This document shows positions 1 through 11,472 of a stretch of 64,000 nt of DNA, piece after piece. The stretch comes from Trogon surrucura (lineage: Eukaryota > Chordata > Aves > Trogoniformes > Trogonidae), in the NCBI GenBank assembly GCA_020746105.1, contig CM036627.1, positions 1,488,001-1,552,000 of the forward strand, in the 5' to 3' direction. Numbering within the stretch: the first letter of the stretch is position 1; every line of letters begins with the position of its first letter. The position numbers and the translations under genes are program-made. Under the pieces are notes generated by a model. That model did not search any database. It was not told where the DNA came from and saw only the letters and a program-made list of their open reading frames with translations.

Positions 1-1499
1 TAATGACAAGACAAAAAGTAACCTTTGAACATATTCAAGCTCTTTATTTTTCTACACTGAGATCAGCTGTAGCAAGGCGTATATAATCCGTTCATTTGCC
101 TTTTTTTTCTATATGCTATCCTGCAATGTAAAATAATTCACAACAAAAAAAGAATTCAAAAACATCATGAGCATTCAGTTTTAGTCTAATATTGTTCCTA
201 GATTACATCCATTTTAGCCTGTTATTGCATATTCACCCTGTTAGAACTATTTCTTTCTAAGAGACAGCTATCTTCACTAAGTCAACAGAATTGGTATTGT
301 TCACAAACTACTATTTTGTATTTTCTCCCATCTTTGTTTTTCAGCGTGTGACCCTAGACCTCTAAACCATAAACTATCAAAAGCCTAAAAAACAAGGGCA
401 GGGAAGGTTTTTAAAAAAAAACTCCTTGATGTTACTGTCAATATGATCAGGGCTTCTGACTTTGCAGCTATGCTGTAATTTTGTGTACACAATCTTCCAG
501 AGTTAAACCCTGGGAAGACAAAAACAGACAACCTAAGGAGGCAGAACTCTAGTTTCCATTCCAGTACCCTAGGAAAAGCAGCTGCCAGCAGTTTTCCTAT
601 ATCGTCAAGATCACTCGTTTTGTCACTTGTGCAAGCAAAATCACACATGAAAACTATGAAGAAAACTGAGCAAGTTCTTTACACATGAATCGACAAACAC
701 CAACCGAGTTTCAAATCTCTGATCACAAACAAACAGCATTTCTCACATGAACTTGAAAAAGTCTGACTAAGCTTTTGAACTATGGAAAAAAAGTTGGATC
801 CAACAGATCTGTTGCTTCTCCTCCTTCCCTCAGCTGTTCCAAAGGCAAATTCGAGTTTAAAAGGATGGAGGGAAGATCAGAACTCTTCTGTTTTAGCCAA
901 ATTTCAAAATATTTTCCCCATACCAAGGGAGGCTAAGACAAAACTAAACTGACCAAAGTTTATTAAAGTTAAAATAGAGAGCCTGAGGCATGGAATGTTT
1001 TGGTCCAACTAGATAGCCTCAAAAAGTTACCAGCAACTGATAATATGATCTTGCAATGGGAAGTGCTACACAACTCCTGCACCGTGCTGTGCTAGTTTTC
1101 TACTAGAATGCCTATGCAATTCAAATATAAAGAAGAAAACAATAAAATCGTAATTTTAAAGCTTTATAGGTATTTCTCCAGAAGTAAAGCAGAACTTGAG
1201 AGACATGCTAACCGACTAAAAACACCATATCAGAGTTTTAATAAAGTGAATTCCTGCTAAGGACACAACAAGTGTGCATCGACACAGAAATCATCACTGC
1301 CTGGACACAAAAAGAGCTGATCAAAGACAGTCTCGGTAAATGGCCCGCTGGCTCAAAGACAACATCACCGACATGTCACACAGGTCACCCAACAGCTTTC
1401 AGATGGATACGGCTTTTAGCCTTCCTGTACCTGCAACTAAAAAAACAAAACAAAAAGCAAACTTCTCTCTTCGTTAACGATTCCACCAACTACACCACA
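1..1499 (-). other. NEDD4: NEDD4 intron 1 (part), no exon seen
   Basis: AT-rich sequence following the NEDD4 first exon in transcription order. I looked for the next NEDD4 exon (beginning ENSRIVRV in human) and did not find it. No repeat family was recognised. Confidence 0.6.
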
Positions 1500-2236
1500 C
1501 GTCCCAGTTCCGGCGCACCAGTCCCGGCACCTGCCCACCTCTTCAGCCCAGGAACGGGCAGGTACGTCGGCACCAGCCGCCTCCCGCAGAGCCACGTGCT
1601 CAGGGACGGGGCCGTCACGCCCGCGGCCGCGGGAGTCACTCTCGGTTACCCGGGAGCTTGCGGCAAAAACCACCCAAACGCACGCAAGGCTTCCTGCTCT
1701 CGCTAACGGCAACGCACAGAAAAAGCACCGTCGCTCAGGCCCCAAGCTACCTTTTGCACCGTTTGAACCCACGCACCGCTTCAGCGGTTCGGACCCTGTC
1801 CGTGAAACAAAGACTCAATTCTTCTGCGCCGGGCGAGGGAGCGGCGGGAGCAGCGGCCCCGCTTCGCCCCGCCACGAGGAAGTTGCCCAACGCCGGCGAA
1901 TTTCTCCGACTACAGGGGGAGGCTCGCACCGCCCGCACAGCCCAGCCTGGAGACAGGAATGCCGGTGCTAGGAGACACGGCAGCCGCCCGCTTGCGGCGC
2001 TCCCCCACGCCCCGCCGGGGCAGCCCGGGAGCTGCCGGTGGCGCCGGCCCCGCTCCCGGTCTCGCCCCTCTGCCCCGCTCCCCACCCCCCCCGCCAGACC
2101 GCGGCGGGGCCGCAGGAAACCCTCGGCCTGAGGGGAGAACCGCCCGGCCCAGCCCCGCGGGGAAGCCGCCCCCCCCCCCGCCTTCCGCGGCGAGAGGAAG
2201 CGGGAAGCGCGGCGGGGACGCGGCCGCAGGCCTCAC

Positions 2237-2281
2237 CTCGTCGCCCGGCAGCCCGAACACCTCCACGGGAGAAGCCGCCAT
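2237..2281 (-). CDS. NEDD4: NEDD4 first coding exon (short isoform N-terminus)
   Basis: The ATG at 2281-2279 opens MAASPVEVFGLPGDE and is followed at 2236 by the donor GTGAGG, on a codon boundary. The short human NEDD4 isoform starts MATCAVEVFGLLEDE, also 15 residues before its next exon, so ten of fifteen positions agree and the length and phase match. NEDD4 is a HECT-type E3 ubiquitin ligase with an N-terminal C2 domain, WW domains and a C-terminal HECT domain; only the tip before the C2 domain is encoded here. The exon sits in a CpG island, as expected for a promoter-proximal exon. It lies downstream of RFX7 on the same strand, matching known synteny. The following exons must lie left of position 1. 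Confidence 0.85.
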
Positions 2282-2352
2282 AGCCGCGCGGCGCGCGCGC
2301 CCCTCGGCCCCGCCGCCGTGTTTACCCGCTGCCGCCGCGCGGGCCGCCGCCG

Positions 2353-2372
2353 CCCCGCCCACGGCCCCGCCC
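2353..2372 (-). promoter_or_regulatory. NEDD4: Paired GC boxes in the NEDD4 promoter
   Basis: The minus strand has GGGCGGGG twice (2372-2365 and 2360-2353), 70-90 bp upstream of the ATG. These are typical Sp1/KLF sites. No TATA box is seen, as is usual for CpG-island promoters. Confidence 0.6.
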
Positions 2373-2401
2373 ACAGCCCGGCTCGAGCGCGGGCGCGCGC
2401 G

Positions 2402-2423
2402 CCCCCCCCCCCTCCCCCCGGCC
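2402..2423 (-). promoter_or_regulatory. NEDD4: G-run tract in the NEDD4 promoter (possible G-quadruplex)
   Basis: The minus strand carries runs of 3, 6 and 11 Gs separated by one or two bases, about 120-140 bp upstream of the ATG. The 11-G run can supply two tracts, so four-tract folding is possible. Confidence 0.45.
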
Positions 2424-2450
2424 CTCTCCGCGGCCCCCTCGCCTCGTCTG

Positions 2451-2509
2451 ATTGGTGCGGAGGCCCGCGCCACCGCCCACCCGGGAGTCCGACAGCGCCT
2501 TCCCATTGG
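2451..2509 (-). promoter_or_regulatory. NEDD4: Two CCAAT boxes upstream of NEDD4
   Basis: On the minus strand CCAAT occurs at 2509-2505 (GCCAATGGG) and at 2455-2451 (ACCAATCAG), about 54 bp apart and 170-230 bp before the ATG, in the orientation of NEDD4 transcription. Both fit NF-Y sites. Confidence 0.6.
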
Positions 2510-3587
2510 CTCTTGCTCCCGCGCCCCACCCGGAGACACTCGCCGGGCGGGCAGCCCGAGGGGGCGCGTGAGCCCGACCCTCCCCTCCTTCAGCCCCACC
2601 GGCCCCGGGGGCGCCGCGGCCCCTCGGGCTGAGCCCCCCTCCCCGCCCCAGGGGCACCCCTGAGCTGGGGCCGGCGCTGAGGAAAAGCGTTTTTCTAAAA
2701 ACATCGCTCACGGTTCACATCGTCGGGGCCTTTTACACATCCCCGAGGGCCAGGCGCAAGCTGAGGGAGCTCCCGCCTAAACGCCTCACACGCAGGGAAC
2801 CTTCTGGAATTGCAGGAATTTGGGGAAAAGTGAGAGGAAAAAATAATCCTTGTCAAAGCGCAGAAAGGCCCTTGCCCGCCGGGGTGAGGTAGCGCTGCCT
2901 TCCAGGGCGCTGGCAGGAGGAAGGAGGCCCGTGCTGTGCGCGAAGCTGACCTGACCCGACACCTGAGCAGAGAGAACCTCGGGAGGACAAGATAAACGGC
3001 GCAGATTTTCCATTTTCTCAGAGGGATAATCTACAGCCCTCCCCTGCTCAAACTCAGGAGCGGTGCAGCGACCCATGAGGGATGTGACAACGTCTTGGCT
3101 GAAGGCTTGAGGTCATCCCCAAGTTGCGGTTCAGTGGTGCTTCCCAGCCCTCACCCAGGAAGACCTGGTTCCATGGTGGTTTTGCCAATGGCTCGGCCTG
3201 TGACATGGCAGCTGCCTGTGAATTTCGCAGGAATCCCTCCCTGCCCACCAGCATTCCCAGAGGACAGAGGACAGGAAGAGCTGTGCTAAAAAATATGGTG
3301 GTTTAGTCTGAGCTTTGTAGCAATAAACCTTTGTACAAACCTGAGCCAAACTCTTCCAGGCACTGCACAGCCTGCGAGTAAAAAGAACGTTCCTTCATCT
3401 TAATACCGTCACGTGGAAAATCATGTGTGTTGCTAAGAGCAAGCACATGTAGCAGCATCTCTATTGGCAGGAAACCACGGTCTTTTATCATCTTTCAGCT
3501 CACTCAACCTGGCCCCTCACGACCTGGTTGACCTACTTCTCCCATCATCTGATGAGAAACTCTGCCCTTTCCAAAACAAACCCAGAC

Positions 3588-3862
3588 CCAGGCTCCATTG
3601 ACAGGACAAGGGGCAGTGGGTGGAAGCTGGAACACAGGAGGTTCCATAAAAATATGAGGAAAAACTTTTTTCCTGTGAGGGTGACAGAGCCCTGGCACAG
3701 GCTGCCCAGGGAGGTTGTGGAGTCTCCTTCTCTGGAGACATTCAAAACCCGCCTGGACGCGTTCCTGTGCGCTCTGCTGTAGGTGATCCTGCTCTGGCAG
3801 GGGGGTTGGACTAGATGATCTTTGAGGTCCCTTCCAACCTCTAACATTCTGTGATTCTGTGA
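3588..3862 (+). mobile_element. CR1 LINE fragment, 3' end, plus orientation
   Basis: The sequence encodes remnants of the C-terminal end of the CR1 reverse-transcriptase ORF ([20 protein letters not shown]). It continues into the typical CR1 3' UTR (GGTTGGACTAGATGATCT) and ends in ATTCTGTGATTCTGTG. It is 5'-truncated, the usual state of CR1 copies. Confidence 0.92.
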
Positions 3863-5833
3863 CTGTGCCCGGAGCAGACCATGGAACCCCTAGGTAGCTA
3901 ACACCTCCACCACAGGGCTCAGGCACACACACTTGCGCTCCCCTCCCAGGGCTAGCAGGAGTCTCCAAGGAAAGGCAGTCTCAACAGCAACCTCAGATTG
4001 TCTGCGTTTCGAAATAATTGTAGGATATTACCTATGAAAACTCAGGTGAGAGAGAAAAAGACAAAGCAACGTTATGTCTTCATAGACACGACAAGTCTAG
4101 GAATATGAACTGGTAGATTTACATGGGGAAACGATGTCTTTTTATGACACCAACTGATAAAGTTTGGGGAAAAAAGACCCAGATAAGATTTTGGGTAACT
4201 CAAAAGAAACAACTCCCTTCTGTTTCTGGATTGAGCCTCTGGACACCCAGTGTTTCTCCCTAGTTCCCTTCCCTCAGCCTTGCCTAGAGCACTCCGCCAG
4301 CATGAGCTCAGAGGCTCATCTAAATTTAAGCGGGAAGGTTCCTGGGTGACAGCCAAGCAAGGAAAGCCTACCCAAGTTACAGCAGACACAATTCCGAAGT
4401 CCGGCTGCTTTGGGAAGCACTTGTTTCTGGAATTGAGCCTAACATTGATGAATAAATTGTTCTTACAGCTTGCTTAGAAAAAGCACGTGGGTTTGTGGCT
4501 GTCGAGCATGAATATCTGGTTTTGCAGTGCTGCCTCTTACACTCTGCTGGGGTGTACAAACCATGTCACAGAGAAAGCGTCAGACTCTCAAAAGTTTCTG
4601 GGTTTTGGTTTAGTTCGAATTAATGTCCTTTTGAAATTTACGACAGGGCATTGGCGTACTCAATTTGTTGTATTACATTTTTTGAGTAGCAGAGTTTAAC
4701 ACAGATCTTGCTGATCCATTTTTTATGTGGAAAGACCACTGATTGTCCAGAACAGGAGTTACAACACAGTCAGATCCTAAATCCCTAAGTAGATGACCTG
4801 CTATCGACAAGGCTTGTGTTTCTGGGTTTGTTACCCAGGGCAACCATATGCCAAGATAAAGTCTATGTGCATTTCCAGGGAGATCAATAGTTATCTTCGA
4901 TATACCAGCAATACATGCAGCAGTTTACTCAAAACAGAAAAAAATGTAAGTAGGGTTTTACTTAAAAACTGGGGAGAATAAACCACAATCTGTTTGCTAA
5001 CAAACATTCAGTTCTTACGTAAGATATGTATCTCCAGCATTTAATATTTTATGGTCTTAGGCAATTACAGACTAATAGTCGAAGAGAGCTCTTCTGACAG
5101 CTCTTCCTCTTTCTGCAAATAATTGATTTTCAGTTGCAGAGAATAACCTGTGTTTGGATCATCTGAGTGCAGTGGAACACTTCAACTGCATATCAAGACC
5201 ATTAAAAACACATTAATGTTTAATCTCAGTAGTGAGTTCTCATCTCGTAACAAAGAAGTTTGACTTTTCTTGCCATATAAATTAACCTTCAGTACCACTG
5301 AAGATCAAAAAATTACAAACCTTCAAAGTGTTTTCCTTCCCTTAGATGATGGAGTTCAGCCTGACAGACTCAATTTGTGGTCTGAATTTTATGTACAATT
5401 ACAACACTTGGTTTGCATCTCTATTATAAATGCTTTTATAAGCTGAAGAGAATCCATACGGTGTAATATTGAAATGCTTTGATAAAAACAAAGCAATGTT
5501 TGTACCTAAAGGAGGAAATAATGTGGGAAAAAGAGATTTGTTTCAGAATTCCAAAGGGTTATCATAATAGAATGAGCTTTAGCTTAAGAGTACATGTTAA
5601 CTATAGTCATGGTTAAGTTACAGAAGCTAAGACATCAAGGGACATCAAGTGTGGCTTATTCTACTAAATACAGGATACGCTTTTGCTATAGAGGATTTTA
5701 AATCAAATTGGATAAATTATGTTCACTGCTCTTACTTTAAACCAAAGGAATCAGAAGTAATTTTACAAGAAGGTTAAAATCCACAATTAAAACTGGCACA
5801 AACAGGTTTTTGTCCTATTGTCTTTTGATCTAC

Positions 5834-6027
5834 TGAGTCATACAACAGAAAATGTTACAACTAACGACTCACAACATCACTGTGGCAGGTAAATGTAAAA
5901 CTACATAAAAGAGGGCATTAATGGAAAAAATTTATATTGCTAGTGAGTCATTTTTATGACTAAGAGAAGTAAATACCTATTGATAGCCTAGTAATCTCAG
6001 TGTCTCTACTACCACGGCAATGACTCA
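5834..6027. promoter_or_regulatory. Cluster of three AP-1 consensus sites
   Basis: TGAGTCA at 5834-5840 and 5944-5950 and TGACTCA at 6021-6027, with a near match TGACTAA at 5956. Three perfect sites in 194 bp is far above chance for a 7-mer pair. The cluster lies 3.5 kb upstream of NEDD4 and could be an enhancer. Function is inference. Confidence 0.4.
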
Positions 6028-9000
6028 CTAATGAAACTAATGCCAAAGTTGAGAGCCCAAGACTCAACACTCTCCTTGGCTCTACGGTTACGTGCAAATA
6101 CGCGCCAGATCCTGGTGCTTAGTATTGGCTTTCAAGCACCAGGATAACAAGATGCAAAACTGATATAAAGATGAAAGTTTAAGTTTTGTAAGCAAGAATT
6201 TCAGTCTGGCAGAAGTGACCCCAGGCGGACTGTTGTCTCTGCATTGTGTTGCAACCAGACCACCGATAGCTCACGCCCAGGTTTTCACTGGCCCCTTAAT
6301 GCTCCTTTTCATTCCTGGTTCTCCAGTCACCAGTTCTGTTTTCCTCAACTTTTCTTCTTTCCCTTAAAAGCAACACATCTTCTGTTTGGACAGACGCTGC
6401 TTTCTGTGTTGCCTGCTGCCAAGCCACTGCCTCCGGCTGTCTCAAATCCTGTAGCCCTACTTTGTCCCTGAGGGACAACAGCAAGGTGGGGCCATCACAC
6501 AGGGACAGAGCAGATGTGAACCAGAAATTCTCTGCTCAGGTAGCTCCTTTTCAGGGCAGCCTGCAGACAAAATTTAGCACTGTGTTCTCAAGGCACTAAC
6601 ACCTGCCCTGGGCCAGCTCCTTCTGTCCCCCTGTTCCCCGTGGAAAGCTGCTGAGATATCCAGCTGTCACAGAGAGAGGCTGTGAGAAGCGAAAGATGTA
6701 ATAAATGTTTTTCCTAATTTTTGTGACGAGTATAACAGTTTACAAGCAATTTCTTTTGGAAATCTCTCCGGCTTGATGAGCAAACCTGCATAGTAAGAAG
6801 AGCAACTGTGGTGGAGGTGGAAAGTCACGCTCATTTTGTGCATATGCATTTGAATGAAGTGGTAAACACTTGTCTGAATCACCACCCCTCAGATGTCATC
6901 TTTCTCCCCCTATTTTCAGCTTGAGGGGGAGGAGAGCTGCCAGAACAGAAACCCGGAGGTGCTGAGTGCCAGTCAACTGCTGTCACGCTCTTCCCATCTT
7001 GATCCACCACCAGTGAACCCATGGGTAACACAGTCATTGTGGGTATTTCTGCTAACAGCTCAGTGCACCACAACGTTACAGAAGTAACATCTTTCCGGGG
7101 ATGACATATTTGGGCTTTTCTTCTTTAAATACCTTGAGATTCTAGTTCTCCATATGTGTACGAAGTAGTATGTGCTCTATGCTCTTTGCCAGATCCCAAA
7201 ACGTTGCTAAGAGCAGAGGAGGCTACTGTTCTGGCTCGGTGTGTGACTGAGCAGCACCGTTGCATTCCCAGCTTTCTGCCTCTTATTTCCAACCAAGATG
7301 CTCCTTCTCATAGTATTTCTACCTTATTCCAGTAGGAAAATGGGAATAATAAATAATTGTTATTGCAAGTTGGTTTTAATTACTTCTGAGGCTTTTTCGT
7401 GTTCAGGTACTTTTGAGTACACAGATTTGTGTTGTCCTTGGTCCACTGATTGGCTTCCAGTGAACTTCTAAGTGTTGTCACTGTGAATTAATTACTGATA
7501 AAGCCAAACTAGGCGTAATAGAGCACCATTCAAGAAGCATCCAGACATCTTCAGGTCTCACTGGCATAGAACTTAATCCCACAAGAAGCTACTCCTAAAA
7601 CCAAGATGTCTGACAAGGCTTTGTGCATGCTGTGAAGGGATAGCTATTAGTGAGAAAACTAGCACTTCTGCTAAACAAAGGGAAATGCAGATATCCTCTT
7701 GTATCACACAGCTACCTATTGTAAATGCTATTTATAAAAAAATGCAACTTCAGATAATTCTTAAAGCAGCAAAATAATTCCAACGGTGTGTGCAGCATAG
7801 CAGGTCTTCAGCAATTCCTTATTAGGGAGCACTGACATCTCCTATTTTGCTCTTGCAGAGACAGCCATTTTAGGTCGCAGCATCAGATTTGCTTTCCCCG
7901 AATAATCCTTGTCAGAGGGAGTTTTGGTTATGCCATTGGCACAAGAACCTCGGAGCAGGGCCTCCTGGACACGGACACTTTGCCTCTCCTCTCATCTGTA
8001 CATATGTAGCAGGCAAGATTGTTCTGATTTTCAAAGCAGTTTGAAATAGAACGCACTAGCATTTTGTTCCAGTCAGAAATAATCGTTGCTTACACACAGC
8101 TTTTTGAACAGCATGTTTCAAAATGCCTCTTCTTGTCTCAGAGCAAGGAGGACTTGGGCTTGATCTCTCTATTTATCACAGCCCTTGAAACAAGCGCCTT
8201 GTTTAAGTACTGATGCGGAGCAGGCAAACTGAATGCTCAGTGGTATTTGTGACAGAACGGAGATGAGTGAGTCCTATTCAGTTAGTTTATGACGTAATAC
8301 AGCTATACAGCTGTGTTTGCTCATCCATACCAAAAAGCAAAGAATATTTGAGCAGAGGGAGCCCAAGAGCTCTCTAAAGCAAGCGTGCTGAGAAGCACAG
8401 ATTTGCAGCAGCTACCTGAGGAAGGTGCAGGTACCACTTCTCCTGATTCCTGGCAGCCACCCTCCTCTACAGGGCAGTGGGAAAACCTGAGGCTACTGCC
8501 AGATTCAGCCCCAGCAGCAGCCAGGTAACACCCTGCTCAATTTAGTCTCCACAAAAATCCACTACCACCAAGTTAATAACTGGACAAAAAGCTATAAATT
8601 CCTGAATAAACAGAGATGGATTTTCAACTTCCTATGCATCTTCTTTTTCCTGCCTTTGAGATACACGAAGGCTTTAAAAACAAGTTTAGGTGATTTGGTA
8701 TAATTTATATACTACTTTGAAAATATTTCTACCAAAAATGGCTACTTGCATGCATAGGCAGGTTAAAATGGAACCTTCTCACAAGCTCCTAGGACTCATT
8801 TCCATCCTTGGGCCAATTTTTCAAGTACAATTTCAACGTCTGTGTCAAAAAACCCCCTCACATATGCAACAGAGTACGCTCCAGATCAGTAGCGTACTGC
8901 CAACATGATCTGAACATTATTTGAAACAGTAGTTTGAGATCCACTGAAAATTTGATTCTCTAAGGCATCTTCTCATTAGGTAGTGTGGACAGGCAAAGTT

Positions 9001-9699
9001 CCAATGATTTATAACTTATCACCATCCCTATAAAAACGGTTTAATAAAGGAAGCTGACAACAGGAAAGATGAGCTGCAGAGACAAAAATGGACCTTTAAA
9101 AAGACTGCAGAGCTGAGGCACTGACAGATATAGAAAACTGGTAGGCAGGCCCAGGAAGAACAGACTCAGGAGGAGCCGCGACAAAGTCGTTGGAGAACAG
9201 ATATGTAAATGTTCCAGGGCAAAACATCTCAAGCATTGACATCACTAGTAGGATATCTCCTGCGTATTCAAAGCACGTAGCAGAAAAGTTATGATCTATC
9301 ATGAACTAAGATCATTTGGTTATGTATTCTGCATTATATCAAGGGGGTCTTCTATTTTGGGTATTTAAGCACTGCAGTCTGTAGAATGAAACTGCTATCT
9401 TTTTAGCACCACTCTGTTTTCTAGGCAAATTTCTCCACGTCCTCAGTTCACTTTTGGCAAGAAAAGCTAAAGAGACTGAAAGATTTGCAGTTTTATTAGG
9501 TAAGGTTAATTATGCACTGGGAGGTGCTGGTTCGATAGCAGTAACAGAGATGCTCAGATTCTATGAAGTATTGCTTAAAACGCCCATTGCAAGAGCCAGC
9601 TCTATAAAGAAAGGTCAGTCTTACATCCCTTCAGATCTCCAAGCTATGCAGCACCGAACAGGCCTGTGAGTCACACGCAGATCCTGCCTGTGGAAGGGT

Positions 9700-9785
9700 C
9701 ATAGAATCACAGAATTGTCAGCGTTGGAAGGGACCTTAAAGATCATCTCGTTCCAACCCTCTGCCATGGACAGGGACATCCTCCA
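9700..9785 (-). mobile_element. CR1 LINE fragment, extreme 3' end, minus orientation
   Basis: It starts on the plus strand with CATAGAATCACAGAAT and continues TTGGAAGGGACCTTAAAGAT, the reverse complement of the CR1 3' terminus. Only the last 80-90 bp of the element remain recognisable. Confidence 0.88.
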
Positions 9786-10411
9786 CACCATGGTTTGGTC
9801 ATTGGAGCTCTTAGAAGGTTTTCTTACAGAAAAACAACGGCTGTCATCATTTCTACGGTCAAGCAAAAAGGATGTCCATGTAAGAACTTCTTGTTGCACC
9901 TCCAGATAAAGGCAGGAACACATAGGTGGTGTGACCACCGGCACCGAGTGGGAGCTGCCTGCCAGTTATCCGGCCAAAAATCCCTTGGAGCCTGGGACTG
10001 CACAGCCCAGGGCATACGCCAGTTAATCGTTAACTGTTCTGTGGGTCACTAACTCCTCAATGTGTAATGGCCTTCTGGTCTGGATGATTACAGGTAACTA
10101 TTGGAAATACTACACAGATTAAAAGTTTTACATGAACCACGAAGTTTGCGAGTTTATTGCACTCCCTTATAAGCATTATTCAGCAACATCTTAATTATAC
10201 AGTCAGGTCACCGCTCATTTCTTAAGTTTGGAATCACTTTCCAGAGTTATTCCACAATTTCTAAGCCTCGCCGTATGTTTTGCTTGTACTTCTTAACCAA
10301 ACCCAACTTGCTTTATTTGTAAGAGGGAGGGCAAGGCAGGGAGGAGGGCAGCAAAATCCAAGCACTGGTTATTTCTGACTTATGCATAAGTGAGTCCTAG
10401 ATAATTACAAG

Positions 10412-10452
10412 TTGATGACCATCAGATATGAATTTGATGACCATCAGATATG
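10412..10452. repeat. 19-bp direct repeat, 22-bp period
   Basis: TTGATGACCATCAGATATG occurs at 10412-10430 and again at 10434-10452, separated by AAT. Both copies are identical. Confidence 0.95.
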
Positions 10453-10562
10453 CTTAAACTTTACCTGAGTGAAAGCAGCCACGCTGCACAGTCAGATCCG
10501 GTTAGGTGTACTCAACCACCAGCCCTGATGCCCGTGCCGACAAAGTGAGGTTGCACGGGAGC

Positions 10563-10612
10563 TCTGGGGGTCACCTAGTCTATCCCTCCGGTCTCGAATG
10601 CAGCGGGTTCAG
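10563..10612 (-). mobile_element. Possible very old CR1 remnant
   Basis: The text GGGGGTCACCTAGTCTATCC resembles the CR1 3' region (GGTCACCTAGTCCAACCC). No terminal repeat is left, so the call is weak. Confidence 0.3.
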
Positions 10613-11466
10613 ACCGAGCTGCTGGCTCACGGAGAGAGGAGAGCAGCTTTTGCAGAGGCAAATTATTCTGCAACCACCAAATAACGCCGGGCTTCTTCCT
10701 CTGGAGGAGATGGTGGTATCAGCTGCAATTGTTGGGTTTATGCGCAACTTTACAATCCAGATAAAGGACTCCAGTGTATTTCCCCCTCTGTGGCACCAAG
10801 TCAAGCTGCACCGCAATTCTGCCTGGCAGAAGTGCTTTACTAATGTTGAAAAGCAAAACCAGATGAGCACCGCTGCCACGGACGGCTACAGCAGCAAAGG
10901 GACGTTGTATGCCTCAACAGCAAGTCTCCACCCAGACACCACATGAAGGCTTTCATCAGCGGCCAGAGCGGGAAGGGCGCAGCGCAGAGGAGCTGCACGT
11001 GACAAGACGTCTAACCAGCACGGCACTGTCACCACCGTGTTGTCAAGTACGCCCTTGGTGAAAATATTATTTCAATGTCTGACGGCAACTTCGAACTGTC
11101 AGGTTCAACGGTAAACTGCAGCTGGTTTTATCCCCCAAATGTCATAGTATCAGCACACGTGTACTTTCCACTTGCAAGGGATACATACAGAAATGGAATA
11201 TAAAGGGAATGGTGAGAAGCCCGTTACCACCAGCTTCTCTGAAGAGGGCACAGACTCACCAAGGCATCCCGGCCAGGCAGATCCACCTTCCCGTGCAGCT
11301 GGAAGCCTATGACTGGGCTCAGCAACTGCAGCAAGGCGGGACAGCTGGGGTTTCTCTCTGCACAAGTTAAAAAGTTTTGCTTTTTAGGTCAACCTTAACA
11401 CACATTTTCCCTATTAAAAAAAAAAAAACAACACCAAATCCAGAAGTAATTTTAATATAAAAGGTT

Positions 11467-11472
11467 TTTATT
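11467..11472 (-). terminator. RFX7: Poly(A) signal AATAAA, probable RFX7 3' end
   Basis: The minus strand reads AATAAA here, followed about 20-50 nt later by a GT-rich and T-rich downstream element (TTTGGTGTTG then a T run, 11439-11416). Cleavage is expected near 11445-11457. It is the best signal and downstream-element pair after the stop codon. Confidence 0.6.

Larger units (their letters stand above)
1500..2700. promoter_or_regulatory. NEDD4: CpG island at the NEDD4 promoter and first intron
   Basis: GC content and CpG density rise sharply relative to both flanks, with dense CGCG runs at 2283-2300 and 2389-2401. The island spans the NEDD4 first exon, its upstream promoter (2282-2700) and the start of intron 1. 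Long open frames on both strands here follow from GC richness and are not treated as genes. Confidence 0.85.
2701..11449. other. Intergenic region between NEDD4 promoter and RFX7 3' end
   Basis: About 8.7 kb without a supported gene. It contains CR1 remnants at 3588-3862 and 9700-9785, a possible eroded CR1 piece at about 10563-10612, an AP-1 motif cluster at 5834-6027 and a 19-bp direct repeat near 10412-10452. The rest shows no feature I can name. Confidence 0.6.

Noticed and set aside
1910-2711. Several overlapping long open frames on both strands in the CpG island
   Set aside because: They are Arg/Pro/Gly/Ala-rich and arise from GC-rich DNA with few stop codons. Only the 45-nt NEDD4 exon has homology support.
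9520-9545. GGTTCGAT text considered as a tRNA B-box
   Set aside because: No matching A-box or cloverleaf arms could be built around it.
10506-10946. 146-codon open frame on the plus strand
   Set aside because: It starts within a possible CR1 remnant and shows no domain or codon pattern of a real gene.
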